NCBI GenBank assembly: GCA_001798605.1
Contig: MGST01000040.1
Location: forward strand, 14,929-64,668
Length of the DNA stretch: 49,740 bases
Reading direction: 5' to 3'
Source: Deltaproteobacteria bacterium RIFOXYA12_FULL_58_15
GTDB lineage: Bacteria > Myxococcota > XYA12-FULL-58-9
The translations under genes and the position numbers were made by a program. Position 1 is the first letter of the stretch; each line of letters opens with the position of its first letter. Below, piece by piece: positions 18,483-25,438 of this stretch. The notes beneath the pieces were generated by a model. The model saw only the letters and a list, made by a program, of their open reading frames with translations, ran no database searches and was not told where the DNA came from.

Positions 18483-18560
18483 CCCATCCAACCGAGCGTA
18501 GTGCTATCGTCTTTCTTTCGGTTTTTCTGTCCTGAGATATTTGCTAGGCTCACGAGCTCC

Positions 18561-19211
18561 ATGGCAACTGTACCGTTTGATCTGGCGTTGAGCGTCGGCC
18601 TTGGGGCCTGCGTGGCGGTGTTTGGTCGATCGGTTGCGCCGGAGAAAACCCTGCTCAGGTCCGCAGGGCTGTGGGCGCTGGTGGCTTTCGAGCTCATGTT
18701 GTTTGTGCCCGTCGGGGCATTCTTGCTTTGGCGCTTCCCCGAGTGGAGCTGGATGTACCTGCTCGAAGCTGACGCCCTGCCGTTTCCCGATTTTGCCGTT
18801 GCGGCGGCATATCCAGCCTTCGCCATTGCCTCCTTCATATTGTGCAGACACCTGGTGAGCAGTGGCCGATTCTGGCTGGCAGTCGGTGTGATGATTGGCG
18901 GGATGGCCATCGCCGGCTTGGTGGGATTTTTCGGTTGGGAGCAACTCTCGGTGAGCGGTACCACGGAGCAGTTTCGCGCAGATCCGGGGCAGATGCGTGA
19001 GGTGACCGAGTCATCCCTTGGCTATTTGCTCGCTGCTAGCAACGTGGGAATCGTCGTGGCTTGGGGAGCAATGCTCTGGCGCCTCTTGCTGCTCTGTCGA
19101 GCCGCACAGCTTCATCCTTCCGCCGTGAGCTCGTCCTCAGTGGCTGACCAAACCCCCTCAAATAACGGCAAGAAGCCTGCTGCCGGGTCGAAGACCCGCA
19201 AAAAGACGTGA
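18561..19211 (+). CDS. Five-helix membrane protein, function unknown
   Basis: 216 residues from ATG 18561 (MATVPFDLAL). A GTG at 18501 would add 20 residues, but the upstream part is not membrane-like. Five hydrophobic segments are visible: VPFDLALSVGLGACVAVFG, LLRSAGLWALVAFELMLFV, FAVAAAYPAFAIASFILC, FWLAVGVMIGGMAIAGLVGFF and LGYLLAASNVGIVVAWGAML. The C-terminal 40 residues are Ser/Lys-rich and end in SKTRKKT, probably cytosolic. No family recognised. It follows the permease after about 78 bases on the same strand. Confidence 0.7.
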   Translation: MATVPFDLALSVGLGACVAVFGRSVAPEKTLLRSAGLWALVAFELMLFVPVGAFLLWRFPEWSWMYLLEADALPFPDFAVAAAYPAFAIASFILCRHLVSSGRFWLAVGVMIGGMAIAGLVGFFGWEQLSVSGTTEQFRADPGQMREVTESSLGYLLAASNVGIVVAWGAMLWRLLLLCRAAQLHPSAVSSSSVADQTPSNNGKKPAAGSKTRKKT

Positions 19212-19215
19212 TTGG

Positions 19216-19244
19216 TTGACCATGATTCATCCCTCTGTTACACA
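19216..19244 (+). promoter_or_regulatory. Possible promoter for the DUF4398-OmpA-ExbB-ExbD-TonB cluster
   Basis: TTGACC (19216-19221) and TACACA (19239-19244) are 17 bases apart, directly after the preceding gene's stop. The -35 is near consensus and the -10 is weak. The implied leader to the GTG at 19300 is about 50 bases. Confidence 0.35.
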
Positions 19245-19299
19245 TTTCGTAGTTAACGCCAGGAAAGATTTAAGTTTCTTGGCAGCACGGGAGGGTCAC

Positions 19300-19677
19300 G
19301 TGAAGTACCTTGTCGCCATCCTCCTCTTGACGACTGTTGTTTTGTCGTCTGGGTGTGGGCCCATTGTTAGTGGTGTGCAAATTGTCAACGCCAATATCGC
19401 CTTGAGTGCGGCTGAGACGGCTGGTGCTAAGCATGCTGCAGTGTATGAGTACACAGCCGCCCGGGTGTACCTGCAAAAGGCGCGAGAAGAACACTCCTAC
19501 TCCGATTTTTGGGCGTCGCGCATCTATGCAGACAAGGCGCTGGACTATGCAGTGCGCGCACGCAAGACAGCAGCGGCTTCCGCTGATTTTGTGCAACCGA
19601 TGGTGATGCCAGAGGCGCCACCCGTCCTACAAGAGACGCCAGCCGAGCCTGCACCCGTCATCGTTCCGACCATGTAG
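19300..19677 (+). CDS. Small DUF4398-like lipoprotein
   Basis: 125 residues from GTG 19300, chosen because GGGAGGG lies about 6 bases upstream and the product then starts MKYLVAILLLTTVVLSSGC, a textbook lipoprotein signal with the lipobox SSGC. The mature part is helical: IALSAAETAGAKHAAVYEYTAARVYLQKAREE and a second helix with ALDYAVRARKTAA, matching DUF4398 (helical repeats with Ala and Tyr, usually beside OmpA genes). A Pro/Glu-rich tail ends it. It sits 34 bases before the OmpA lipoprotein, so the two are likely partners in the envelope. Confidence 0.8.
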   Translation: MKYLVAILLLTTVVLSSGCGPIVSGVQIVNANIALSAAETAGAKHAAVYEYTAARVYLQKAREEHSYSDFWASRIYADKALDYAVRARKTAAASADFVQPMVMPEAPPVLQETPAEPAPVIVPTM

Positions 19678-19711
19678 TCAATTCAACCTCGCTAATTCGA
19701 GGAGCGGTCAT

Positions 19712-20998
19712 ATGCGACACACTTGGGCAAGGGCTGGCATTCTGCTTACCGTAGCTATTGGAACCGTTTCCTGTGTGGTGGGTGCCAAACTGCGTGAAGA
19801 TGCCAAGCTGATCGAGAAGAAGATCGCCAGTGCTCGCGAGCGTGGTTCTTATCGTTGTGCTCCCAAAGAGCTCGCCATCGCTGAGGCCAACCTCGAGTTT
19901 CTTCGCTATGAGCTGGAGATGGGCGATTTCCAACGCGCAGAACGGCATCACCGCGCCGCTTTGGAAAACATCAACCGCGCTATCGAGATAACAGATCCCA
20001 ACGAGTGCGCTGAGAAGCGCGTCTTGATCATGAACGATCGGGATGGCGATGGTATTGGTGACACCATTGACCAGTGTCCTGACGAGCCCGAGGATGTTGA
20101 CACCTTTGAGGACGAAAACGGCTGCCCAGATCCCGACAACGACGGCGACACCGTTCTCGACGTCGATGACAAGTGTCCCATGGTCGCAGGGGACCCCACC
20201 AGCCACGGTTGCCCCATCGAAGATCGTGATGGCGACGGGATTGCCGATGCTGCTGACAAGTGTCCGGACATACCCGAGGACCTCGACGGCAACGAAGATC
20301 AAGACGGTTGCCCTGAGGAGGAGAATCTCGATTCGGACGGCGATGGCATCCTCGACAAGGTCGACGCCTGCCCGAATGAACCCGAGGACTTTGACCAATT
20401 CCAAGACGAAGACGGTTGTCCCGACCCCGACAACGATCAAGACACCGTCCTTGACGTGGTCGATAGTTGCCCGTTGCAGCCGGGACTCGCGATCAACAAC
20501 GGCTGTCCAGTCGCTGACCGCGATGGCGACGGTGTCAATGACGACGTCGACCAGTGCCCCGACGTACCAGGTCCGGCACCCAAGGGTTGTCCCAAGCGGG
20601 TGCTCGTGCAAGTGACCGGTGACAAGATCGAGATCAAGAAACAGATCATGTTCGAAACGAACAAGGCAGTCATCAAGGGTCGCATTTCCTTCGAGATTCT
20701 CAATCAGGTTGGTGCGGTGTTGCAATCGAATCCAGGTATCAAGGTCGTCATCGAGGGTCACACCGACAGTGTCGGTGATGCAGAATACAACCTGCGTCTC
20801 TCCGACGACCGCGCCAAGTCCGTCCGCGCGGCATTGGTCGAACGAGGCGTAGACGGCGGTCGTCTCGAAGCCATTGGTTACGGCGAGTCAAAGCCCATTG
20901 CTTCGAACCGTTCCAGTAAGGGCCGTGCCGCCAATCGGCGCGTCGAGTTCAATATCGTTCAGAAGGAGGGTGCTCCGTCGGCACCCGAGACACCGTAG
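19712..20998 (+). CDS. OmpA-family lipoprotein with thrombospondin type 3 repeats
   Basis: 428 residues. The signal peptide ends in TVSC (C21), probably lipidated. A helical DUF4398-like segment (about 25-100) resembles the neighbouring lipoprotein. Then come at least five Asp-rich thrombospondin type 3 calcium-binding repeats (about 107-295; DRDGDGIGDTIDQCP, DNDGDTVLDVDDKCP, DRDGDGIADAADKCP and so on). The OmpA C-terminal peptidoglycan-binding domain (about 320-415) has the IEGHTDSVGDAEYNLRLSDDRA signature and NRRVEF. It should tie the outer membrane to peptidoglycan, like Pal. ATG 19712 has GAGGAG about 8 bases upstream. ExbB follows after 80 bases. Confidence 0.93.
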   Translation: MRHTWARAGILLTVAIGTVSCVVGAKLREDAKLIEKKIASARERGSYRCAPKELAIAEANLEFLRYELEMGDFQRAERHHRAALENINRAIEITDPNECAEKRVLIMNDRDGDGIGDTIDQCPDEPEDVDTFEDENGCPDPDNDGDTVLDVDDKCPMVAGDPTSHGCPIEDRDGDGIADAADKCPDIPEDLDGNEDQDGCPEEENLDSDGDGILDKVDACPNEPEDFDQFQDEDGCPDPDNDQDTVLDVVDSCPLQPGLAINNGCPVADRDGDGVNDDVDQCPDVPGPAPKGCPKRVLVQVTGDKIEIKKQIMFETNKAVIKGRISFEILNQVGAVLQSNPGIKVVIEGHTDSVGDAEYNLRLSDDRAKSVRAALVERGVDGGRLEAIGYGESKPIASNRSSKGRAANRRVEFNIVQKEGAPSAPETP

Positions 20999-21028
20999 AA
21001 TTCACACGGGTAGTATTCCCACTGGCGC

Positions 21029-21060
21029 GCGCCGCGGTCGTCCGGATCGTTCGGCGGCGC
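21029..21060 (+). other. GC-rich hairpin between OmpA and ExbB genes
   Basis: GCGCCGC (21029-21035) can pair with GCGGCGC (21054-21060) across an 18-base loop that itself contains the palindrome TCCGGA. No U-tract follows, so it is not a standard intrinsic terminator. It could attenuate or stabilise the transcript between the OmpA and motor genes. Confidence 0.35.
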
Positions 21061-21078
21061 CGTAACCAAGAGCCATTC

Positions 21079-21753
21079 ATGCCAACCGAAGCCGTCTCTC
21101 CAAGCCAAGGCATTCCCAACGAGGGACTCCAGAGCAATCTCCTTGATGTCTTTTTGTACCTCGGATCAGAGTGGGTGCTCTACCTCCTGTTGATTCTCAG
21201 CATCGTTTCCGTCGCTATCACCATTGAGCGTGCCATCCACTTCATTCAAAACCGTATCGACCTCGAGAGCATGCATCGTGCTCTCGAAGCACAGCTCACC
21301 AACGGGGACGTCGCTGCTGCCAAAGCTCTGCTCGAATCGACACCCTCACACGTTGCCACTGTCGCTCTGCGAGGTCTCAATGCTCTCGGTCGCGGCGCGG
21401 CTGCTGTTGAGGAATTGATGAGCGGCGCAACTCAGGTAGAGCGGCTGAAGATGGAGCGCGGCCTCGCCTTTCTCGGTACCCTTGGAAACAATGCACCGTT
21501 CGTCGGCCTGTTCGGCACAGTCCTCGGCATCATTCGCGCTTTTCGCGATCTTGCGACCAACACCATTGAAGGATCGTCTGCGGTGATGGCGGGCATCGCA
21601 GAGGCACTGATTGCCACGGCAGTGGGCCTGCTGGTCGCCCTGCCGGCGGTTGCCCTGTTCAACTATTTTCAACGCCTCATTCGCACTCAGGTCGTGGCCA
21701 GTGAAGCCATGACCCGCGTGGTCTTGGCGCATGCCAAGACGGTGAAGGACTGA
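21079..21753 (+). CDS. exbB: ExbB/TolQ-family proton-channel motor subunit
   Basis: 224-residue inner-membrane protein with the three-helix ExbB/TolQ/MotA layout: first helix at about 20-45 (VLYLLLILSIVSVAITIE), a long cytoplasmic loop, and two paired helices at about 130-200 containing the family signature LGNNAPFVGLFGTVLGIIRAF and the AEALIATAVGLLVALPAVALFNYF segment. With ExbD it makes the proton-driven motor that powers TonB. It precedes exbD by only 4 bases and ends ...TVKD. A TolQ role cannot be excluded on sequence alone, but the third gene looks TonB-like rather than TolA-like. Confidence 0.92.
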   Translation: MPTEAVSPSQGIPNEGLQSNLLDVFLYLGSEWVLYLLLILSIVSVAITIERAIHFIQNRIDLESMHRALEAQLTNGDVAAAKALLESTPSHVATVALRGLNALGRGAAAVEELMSGATQVERLKMERGLAFLGTLGNNAPFVGLFGTVLGIIRAFRDLATNTIEGSSAVMAGIAEALIATAVGLLVALPAVALFNYFQRLIRTQVVASEAMTRVVLAHAKTVKD

Positions 21754-21757
21754 GCGC

Positions 21758-22201
21758 ATGGCGGGCACTTCACAGAGTGATCCCGATGGCATGATCACCG
21801 ACATCAACGTCACACCGTTGGTCGACATCATCTTAGTGCTCTTGATCATCTTCATGCTCACCGCGAATCTCATCGCTCGGCCGAGCATCGAAGTCGACTT
21901 GCCCGAGGCGTCCACGGGTGAAGGCGTCGAGCCGTCAACGCTCGCCATTACCATGACCCAAGACGGCGAACTCTATCTCAATGGTGTTCCGACTGCGGAA
22001 GCGGACCTCATTGCCTACTTGCCATCTGCCCTCGAGGAAGACCCCAAGACTCAAGCAATCATCGCCGCAGACAAGGAGGTCTCTCATGGACAGGTGGTGC
22101 ACATCATCGATGTCGTGCGCCAGGCTGGAATCTACAAGTTCGCCCTCAATATTGACCCCACCGGCCAGTCAGTGAAACCCGAGGCCCAACCCACGCCGTG
22201 A
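21758..22201 (+). CDS. exbD: ExbD/TolR-family motor subunit
   Basis: 147 residues: a short cytoplasmic start, one helix (TPLVDIILVLLIIFMLTAN) with the conserved proton-carrying Asp just inside the membrane, and a periplasmic domain (SIEVDLPEAS..., IIAADKEVSHGQVVHIIDVVRQAGIYKFAL) typical of ExbD/TolR. It works with ExbB. Its stop overlaps the GTG start of the TonB gene by four bases (GTGA), implying coupled translation. Confidence 0.92.
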   Translation: MAGTSQSDPDGMITDINVTPLVDIILVLLIIFMLTANLIARPSIEVDLPEASTGEGVEPSTLAITMTQDGELYLNGVPTAEADLIAYLPSALEEDPKTQAIIAADKEVSHGQVVHIIDVVRQAGIYKFALNIDPTGQSVKPEAQPTP

Positions 22202-22983
22202 AACTCGCCTTTGTCATCATCTTAGGCGTCGGTCTCGCCCTCTATCTCGTAGCCAGTCGTGCGACCTGGCGAGATGTCGTGATCTATGTTGGCACCTTTC
22301 TCTTTTCCCTGTTGGCGCACTGGGGACTCATTGGCGGCTTGAGTAGCGCAGCCAGGATGGCACCCCCTGAGAAGGCCCGAGTGCTCGAGTTTGCCGTGGT
22401 GGAGTCGCCGCCCCCTCCAACCCCCGAGCCGGAGCCAGAGAAGCCCAAGCCCAAGCCCAAGGCAAAGCCGATCGATCTCACCAGCGTGGTGGTCCCTGAC
22501 ACGACTCCGCCACCACCCAACGAGGCCGGCGAGACAGAGCTCGAAGAGGCCAAACCCGTCTTTGGTATCACCATGTCCTCGGTCGTCGGCCCTGGTAGCG
22601 GCGCAGGCATGTCGGTGCGCGTTGGTAACACCACCATGAAGGCACCGGAGCAAGAATTCACTGACCCAAATGCGGTGAAAGCCTACAAGCCGGTACCTCT
22701 CTACAAGGTGACTAAACGGCCGACCTTCACCCACGGCATCTGCAAACCCGACTATCCCCCCGAGCCCAAGCGCCTCGGCATCGAAGGTCGCGTGCAGCTC
22801 TCAGTCGAGTTGCGCTCTGACGGCACCGTCGGTGAAGTCAAGGTGGTCGAAGGTCTTGGGTACGGCCTTGACGAAGCCGCGGTCAAGGCGATCAAGAATT
22901 GCCCCTTCGAGCCCGCCAATATTGGTGGCGAGCCGGTCACCACCACCATCACCGTCGGCGTCAGTTTTGTGATCGAAGATTAG
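22198..22983 (+). CDS. tonB: TonB-like energy-transducing protein
   Basis: 261 residues. A Pro/Glu/Lys spacer at about 68-90 (PPPPTPEPEPEKPKPKPKAK) is the typical periplasm-spanning arm, and the C-terminal 85 residues match the TonB domain (PDYPPEPKRLGIEGRVQLSVELRSDG-type start, VKVVEGLGYGLDEAAVKAI, NCPFEPANIGGEPV, then a final beta strand). Oddly, the N-terminus has two hydrophobic stretches, about 3-20 and 27-48, whereas TonB normally has one. The GTG start (22198) is supported by the GTGA overlap with exbD; an in-frame GTG at 22279 would leave only the second helix. No TonB-dependent receptor is in the window. Confidence 0.9.
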   Translation: MKLAFVIILGVGLALYLVASRATWRDVVIYVGTFLFSLLAHWGLIGGLSSAARMAPPEKARVLEFAVVESPPPPTPEPEPEKPKPKPKAKPIDLTSVVVPDTTPPPPNEAGETELEEAKPVFGITMSSVVGPGSGAGMSVRVGNTTMKAPEQEFTDPNAVKAYKPVPLYKVTKRPTFTHGICKPDYPPEPKRLGIEGRVQLSVELRSDGTVGEVKVVEGLGYGLDEAAVKAIKNCPFEPANIGGEPVTTTITVGVSFVIED

Positions 22984-23076
22984 TGAGGATCAAGGATCAG
23001 TGGACGCCGCTGCGGTCACATCCATAGTTCAATTCCCAATTGTGGTCATTCCACGGGACAACAAGGCTCCGTCACA

Positions 23077-24249
23077 TTATTCAACCACACGTTGCCTGAG
23101 GCGCCATGTGCGTACCCGCAGTGCGATTGGCAGGAGCCAAAGCGTTGCCAGCAATGGATCCGACCGTCCGGCTGTATTGCAGCCATCTTCTTCTTCGTCC
23201 GACACCTCGGTGGGGGAAGTAATGCACGCAGCAACACCATTAACGACCTCGCACACTTTGCCTTCTGCGCTACAGTCAATACTTCTAAGTCCCTGCTCGT
23301 CACAAGCGAGGACGGTGGCACCTGAACACAAACCGCCCGCTGGCACTGTGTCGCATACTGCAATCGTATCTGCGACCGAATCAATAAAGGCGGTCGCAGT
23401 ATCCACGCGGGAAAATCCATGAATGAGTCCTTCGGCGGATTCAGCTGTGAATGACAACACCCCGAGAATTTGCAGATCACCCTCGGTGTCGCGACGGAGG
23501 ATGCCGCTGCCGGAGTCACCAAAACTGGGGTCGCCGCTGCCCATGCTGTCAAGCCAGGCCACGTTGTTTGGTGTGCTCGTGATCGTCCCGTAATACTCGA
23601 GCTTTGACCAATGCCGCACGGGTGAGAAATCGTACGATTCGTCGAGGGAGCCGTACCCACCCTGCAACATCTCCGTGCCCCTAAGCGAATTCGACAAAGC
23701 CTCCCGATTCATCTCGAATGGTGTTAACTGCGGGCAGGTTTCGGCCACCGAGTTGGCAAATACCATGACCGACACATCGTTTTGGATCCAATCGTCATCA
23801 TCGATCGAGCACTCGGGGTGGATGTGAACTTCCCTGACGGCGAGCTGGCAAAGAGGTGCGCCAATGTCAGGACCAACATGGTATTTGAGCATCGACGCTG
23901 GTGCGAGTTCTGGCTCAGCGCCATGGAGCCATGCGCTTTGATTCGTGACAACGCAATGCGCGGCCGCAATCACAATACGGTCATCCACAACGTTGCCTGT
24001 GCAGCCTTGATACGTATCTCCTTCGTCTTCAACCACCTGTGCAACGATCGCATTCTGCTCCTCAGCGGTCAGAGTGAAACCGAGAACTGACGGATCAGTT
24101 TGGCCATCAATAACGGCGGCGGTGTGGGGACGAACGCCTGCGGGGTCGACTTCTCTTGATGTGCCACACGCAACAGCAATTGCGGAGACGCACAGTAAGG
24201 CAAGGGGATTTCTCGAATGTGAAATCATATCTCCAATTCGTGGGCTCAT
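23077..24249 (-). CDS. Trypsin-like serine protease lipoprotein with a MYXO-CTERM-like tail
   Basis: 390 residues from ATG 24249, chosen because GGGAGGG lies about 6 bases upstream; longer in-frame starts reach 24342. The lipobox is AVAC. A chymotrypsin-fold domain follows: the start IDGQTDPSVLGF resembles the activation site; the catalytic triad is visible as His in VIAAAHC, Asp in QNDVSVMVF and Ser in GDSGSGIL. Downstream is a Cys-containing linker, then a tail DGCNTAG, a hydrophobic run (LLATLWLLPIAL) and RVRTWRLRQR, a degenerate MYXO-CTERM-like signal. Having both a lipobox and such a tail is unusual. It is convergent with tonB. Substrate unknown. Confidence 0.85.
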   Translation of the reverse strand: MSPRIGDMISHSRNPLALLCVSAIAVACGTSREVDPAGVRPHTAAVIDGQTDPSVLGFTLTAEEQNAIVAQVVEDEGDTYQGCTGNVVDDRIVIAAAHCVVTNQSAWLHGAEPELAPASMLKYHVGPDIGAPLCQLAVREVHIHPECSIDDDDWIQNDVSVMVFANSVAETCPQLTPFEMNREALSNSLRGTEMLQGGYGSLDESYDFSPVRHWSKLEYYGTITSTPNNVAWLDSMGSGDPSFGDSGSGILRRDTEGDLQILGVLSFTAESAEGLIHGFSRVDTATAFIDSVADTIAVCDTVPAGGLCSGATVLACDEQGLRSIDCSAEGKVCEVVNGVAACITSPTEVSDEEEDGCNTAGRSDPLLATLWLLPIALRVRTWRLRQRVVE

Positions 24250-24370
24250 GAGCATCCCTCCCTGGCTTCTCGAACGCCAACAAACGGAAATTGCCTTGTT
24301 TGGCAACACCATGCCTATCGAACCAATATCTCGGCACGGCAATATTCATGCCACCGACGCCCGTGGGCTC

Positions 24371-24399
24371 AGCATATTGAATATCAATCGGTTTGTCAT
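24371..24399 (-). promoter_or_regulatory. Sigma70-type promoter for the serine protease
   Basis: On the minus strand ATGACA (24399-24394) and TATGCT (24376-24371) are 17 bases apart, five and four of six matches to consensus, in an AT-rich stretch. The leader to the ATG at 24249 would be about 115 bases. Confidence 0.45.
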
Positions 24400-24458
24400 T
24401 TGCCGCAGTCTTTTCGTTCGACAATTGGTTCTGCAAAGAGAGCCTCAAATGTTGTCTC

Positions 24459-24472
24459 CGTTCAATTGAACG
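24459..24472. promoter_or_regulatory. Perfect 14-bp palindrome, possible operator
   Basis: CGTTCAATTGAACG is an exact palindrome lying between the 3' end of the PIN toxin gene and the promoter region of the serine protease, about 60 bases upstream of the candidate -35. It fits a dimeric repressor or activator site; no T-tract follows it. Confidence 0.4.
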
Positions 24473-24506
24473 AACCATCCCGACAAGGTGGACTGCCTAG
24501 ACTTTG

Positions 24507-24914
24507 CTACGCGAGGACTTTGACCCAAGCCGGCGTGTTCAGACAGAGGGCCGCCTTGCCATCGAAGGTGAGCCACTCCCCGTCCACCTGACGCGCCAGA
24601 GCAGCGTAGGCCGCGTCGTAACCAGACAGCCCGAGCGCCACGAGCTCCGCGGTCGCGACCGCGAGGCTTGCGGTCATTTGCGCGCGCATGATCGGCAATG
24701 ACAAAAGAAACGGCATGTCCGTGCGCGCAAAATCGGTAGGGACCGGGTGGACGCGCAGACACACGGCCAAGACTTCGAAAAAGAACAACTCTGGGACGAC
24801 GAACTCGCGACTGCCACGATACACCTCCTCCAATACCTGGTCCGCAGCCTCGTGGCCAGCCTCATGGATGAACCACTTCACGGCGACGGACGCGTCGATG
24901 ATCGCGGGCGTCAT
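24507..24914 (-). CDS. PIN-domain toxin (VapC-like ribonuclease)
   Basis: 135 residues. The PIN-fold acidic residues are visible: D7 in IIDASVAVKWF, E in the VPELFFFEVL helix, D in SGYDAAYAALA and D in WLTFDGKA. The expected activity is Mg2+-dependent cleavage of RNA, neutralised by the upstream antitoxin. The ATG overlaps the antitoxin's TGA (ATGA), so translation is coupled. All four catalytic acids appear present, so the toxin is probably functional. The target RNA is unknown. Confidence 0.9.
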   Translation of the reverse strand: MTPAIIDASVAVKWFIHEAGHEAADQVLEEVYRGSREFVVPELFFFEVLAVCLRVHPVPTDFARTDMPFLLSLPIMRAQMTASLAVATAELVALGLSGYDAAYAALARQVDGEWLTFDGKAALCLNTPAWVKVLA

Positions 24915-25201
24915 GTGTCGTACCCGCGCAGGCGCCTCAAGATCGCCAAGCTGTCTGCTGCAGCTCCTGCGGTTCCCACTGGATTGGCGCCGACTCGGCG
25001 CGCCTGGACCCGCGCCCGGAGCTCACGAATCTCGTCTTCGCTGACCACGTCCACGAAGCGCTTTCTGAACAACTCAATGGGTACCAGAGCGGCCTCCACC
25101 TTGTTGCCACGCCGCAATAGAATCGGCTCTCCACTCTTGGCAAGCTCATCCATGACCAAACCAAATTTGGTCCTTACTTTCAATGCGTTGACTGATTTCA
25201 T
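24911..25201 (-). CDS. Phd/YefM-like antitoxin partner of the PIN toxin
   Basis: 96 residues. The start (MKSVNALKVRTKFGLVMDELAKSGEPILLRRGNKVEAALVP) matches the Phd/YefM DNA-binding fold, and the charged C-terminal half (DEIRELRARVQARRVG) is the expected toxin-binding tail. It binds its own operator and blocks the toxin. It overlaps the toxin gene by four bases. The start ATG (25201-25199) lies only 6 bases after a predicted -10, so the mRNA may be leaderless; there is no Shine-Dalgarno site in that stretch. Confidence 0.85.
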   Translation of the reverse strand: MKSVNALKVRTKFGLVMDELAKSGEPILLRRGNKVEAALVPIELFRKRFVDVVSEDEIRELRARVQARRVGANPVGTAGAAADSLAILRRLRGYDT

Positions 25202-25207
25202 ATAGGC

Positions 25208-25236
25208 ATAGTAACATATGTCTGTTCATATGTCAC
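25208..25236 (-). promoter_or_regulatory. Promoter of the PIN toxin-antitoxin operon, apparently leaderless
   Basis: On the minus strand GTGACA (25236-25231) and TACTAT (25213-25208) are 17 bases apart, five and four of six consensus matches. Transcription should begin at about 25201-25202, on the antitoxin ATG. The spacer is filled by the inverted repeat at 25214-25233. Confidence 0.5.
25214..25233. promoter_or_regulatory. Inverted-repeat operator in the toxin-antitoxin promoter
   Basis: ACATATG (25214-25220) and CATATGT (25227-25233) are perfect inverted repeats with a 6-base spacer, exactly between the predicted -35 and -10. Bound antitoxin would block polymerase, the usual autoregulation of such operons. 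Confidence 0.6.
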
Positions 25237-25280
25237 CACACGTAGATGCGTCACCTGCAAGGAGTCGGCCACACCCGACC

Positions 25281-25298
25281 ACCATTGAAGCCAATGGT
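25281..25298. other. Short perfect hairpin upstream of the giant lipoprotein
   Basis: ACCATTG-AAGC-CAATGGT forms a 7-bp stem with a 4-base loop in the 237-base gap between the antitoxin and the giant lipoprotein. Only TTCTT follows, so terminator function is doubtful. Confidence 0.4.
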
Positions 25299-25438
25299 TC
25301 TTCCAGGCGCCGCACGCCCCGCGGATCGCCGAACGCAACCCGGTGCGGCCATGTTCCAGTGGTTGAACTCGACTAGCGGTGATAGGGTCCCGCCGGCCTG
25401 AAATTTTTCTTGGGTTTGAGCCGTCGAGGAGACAACAG

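Noticed and set aside
19658..20761. A 367-codon minus-strand frame opposite the OmpA gene
   Set aside because: Its repeats mirror the Asp-rich thrombospondin repeats of the plus-strand gene. It has no motif of its own.
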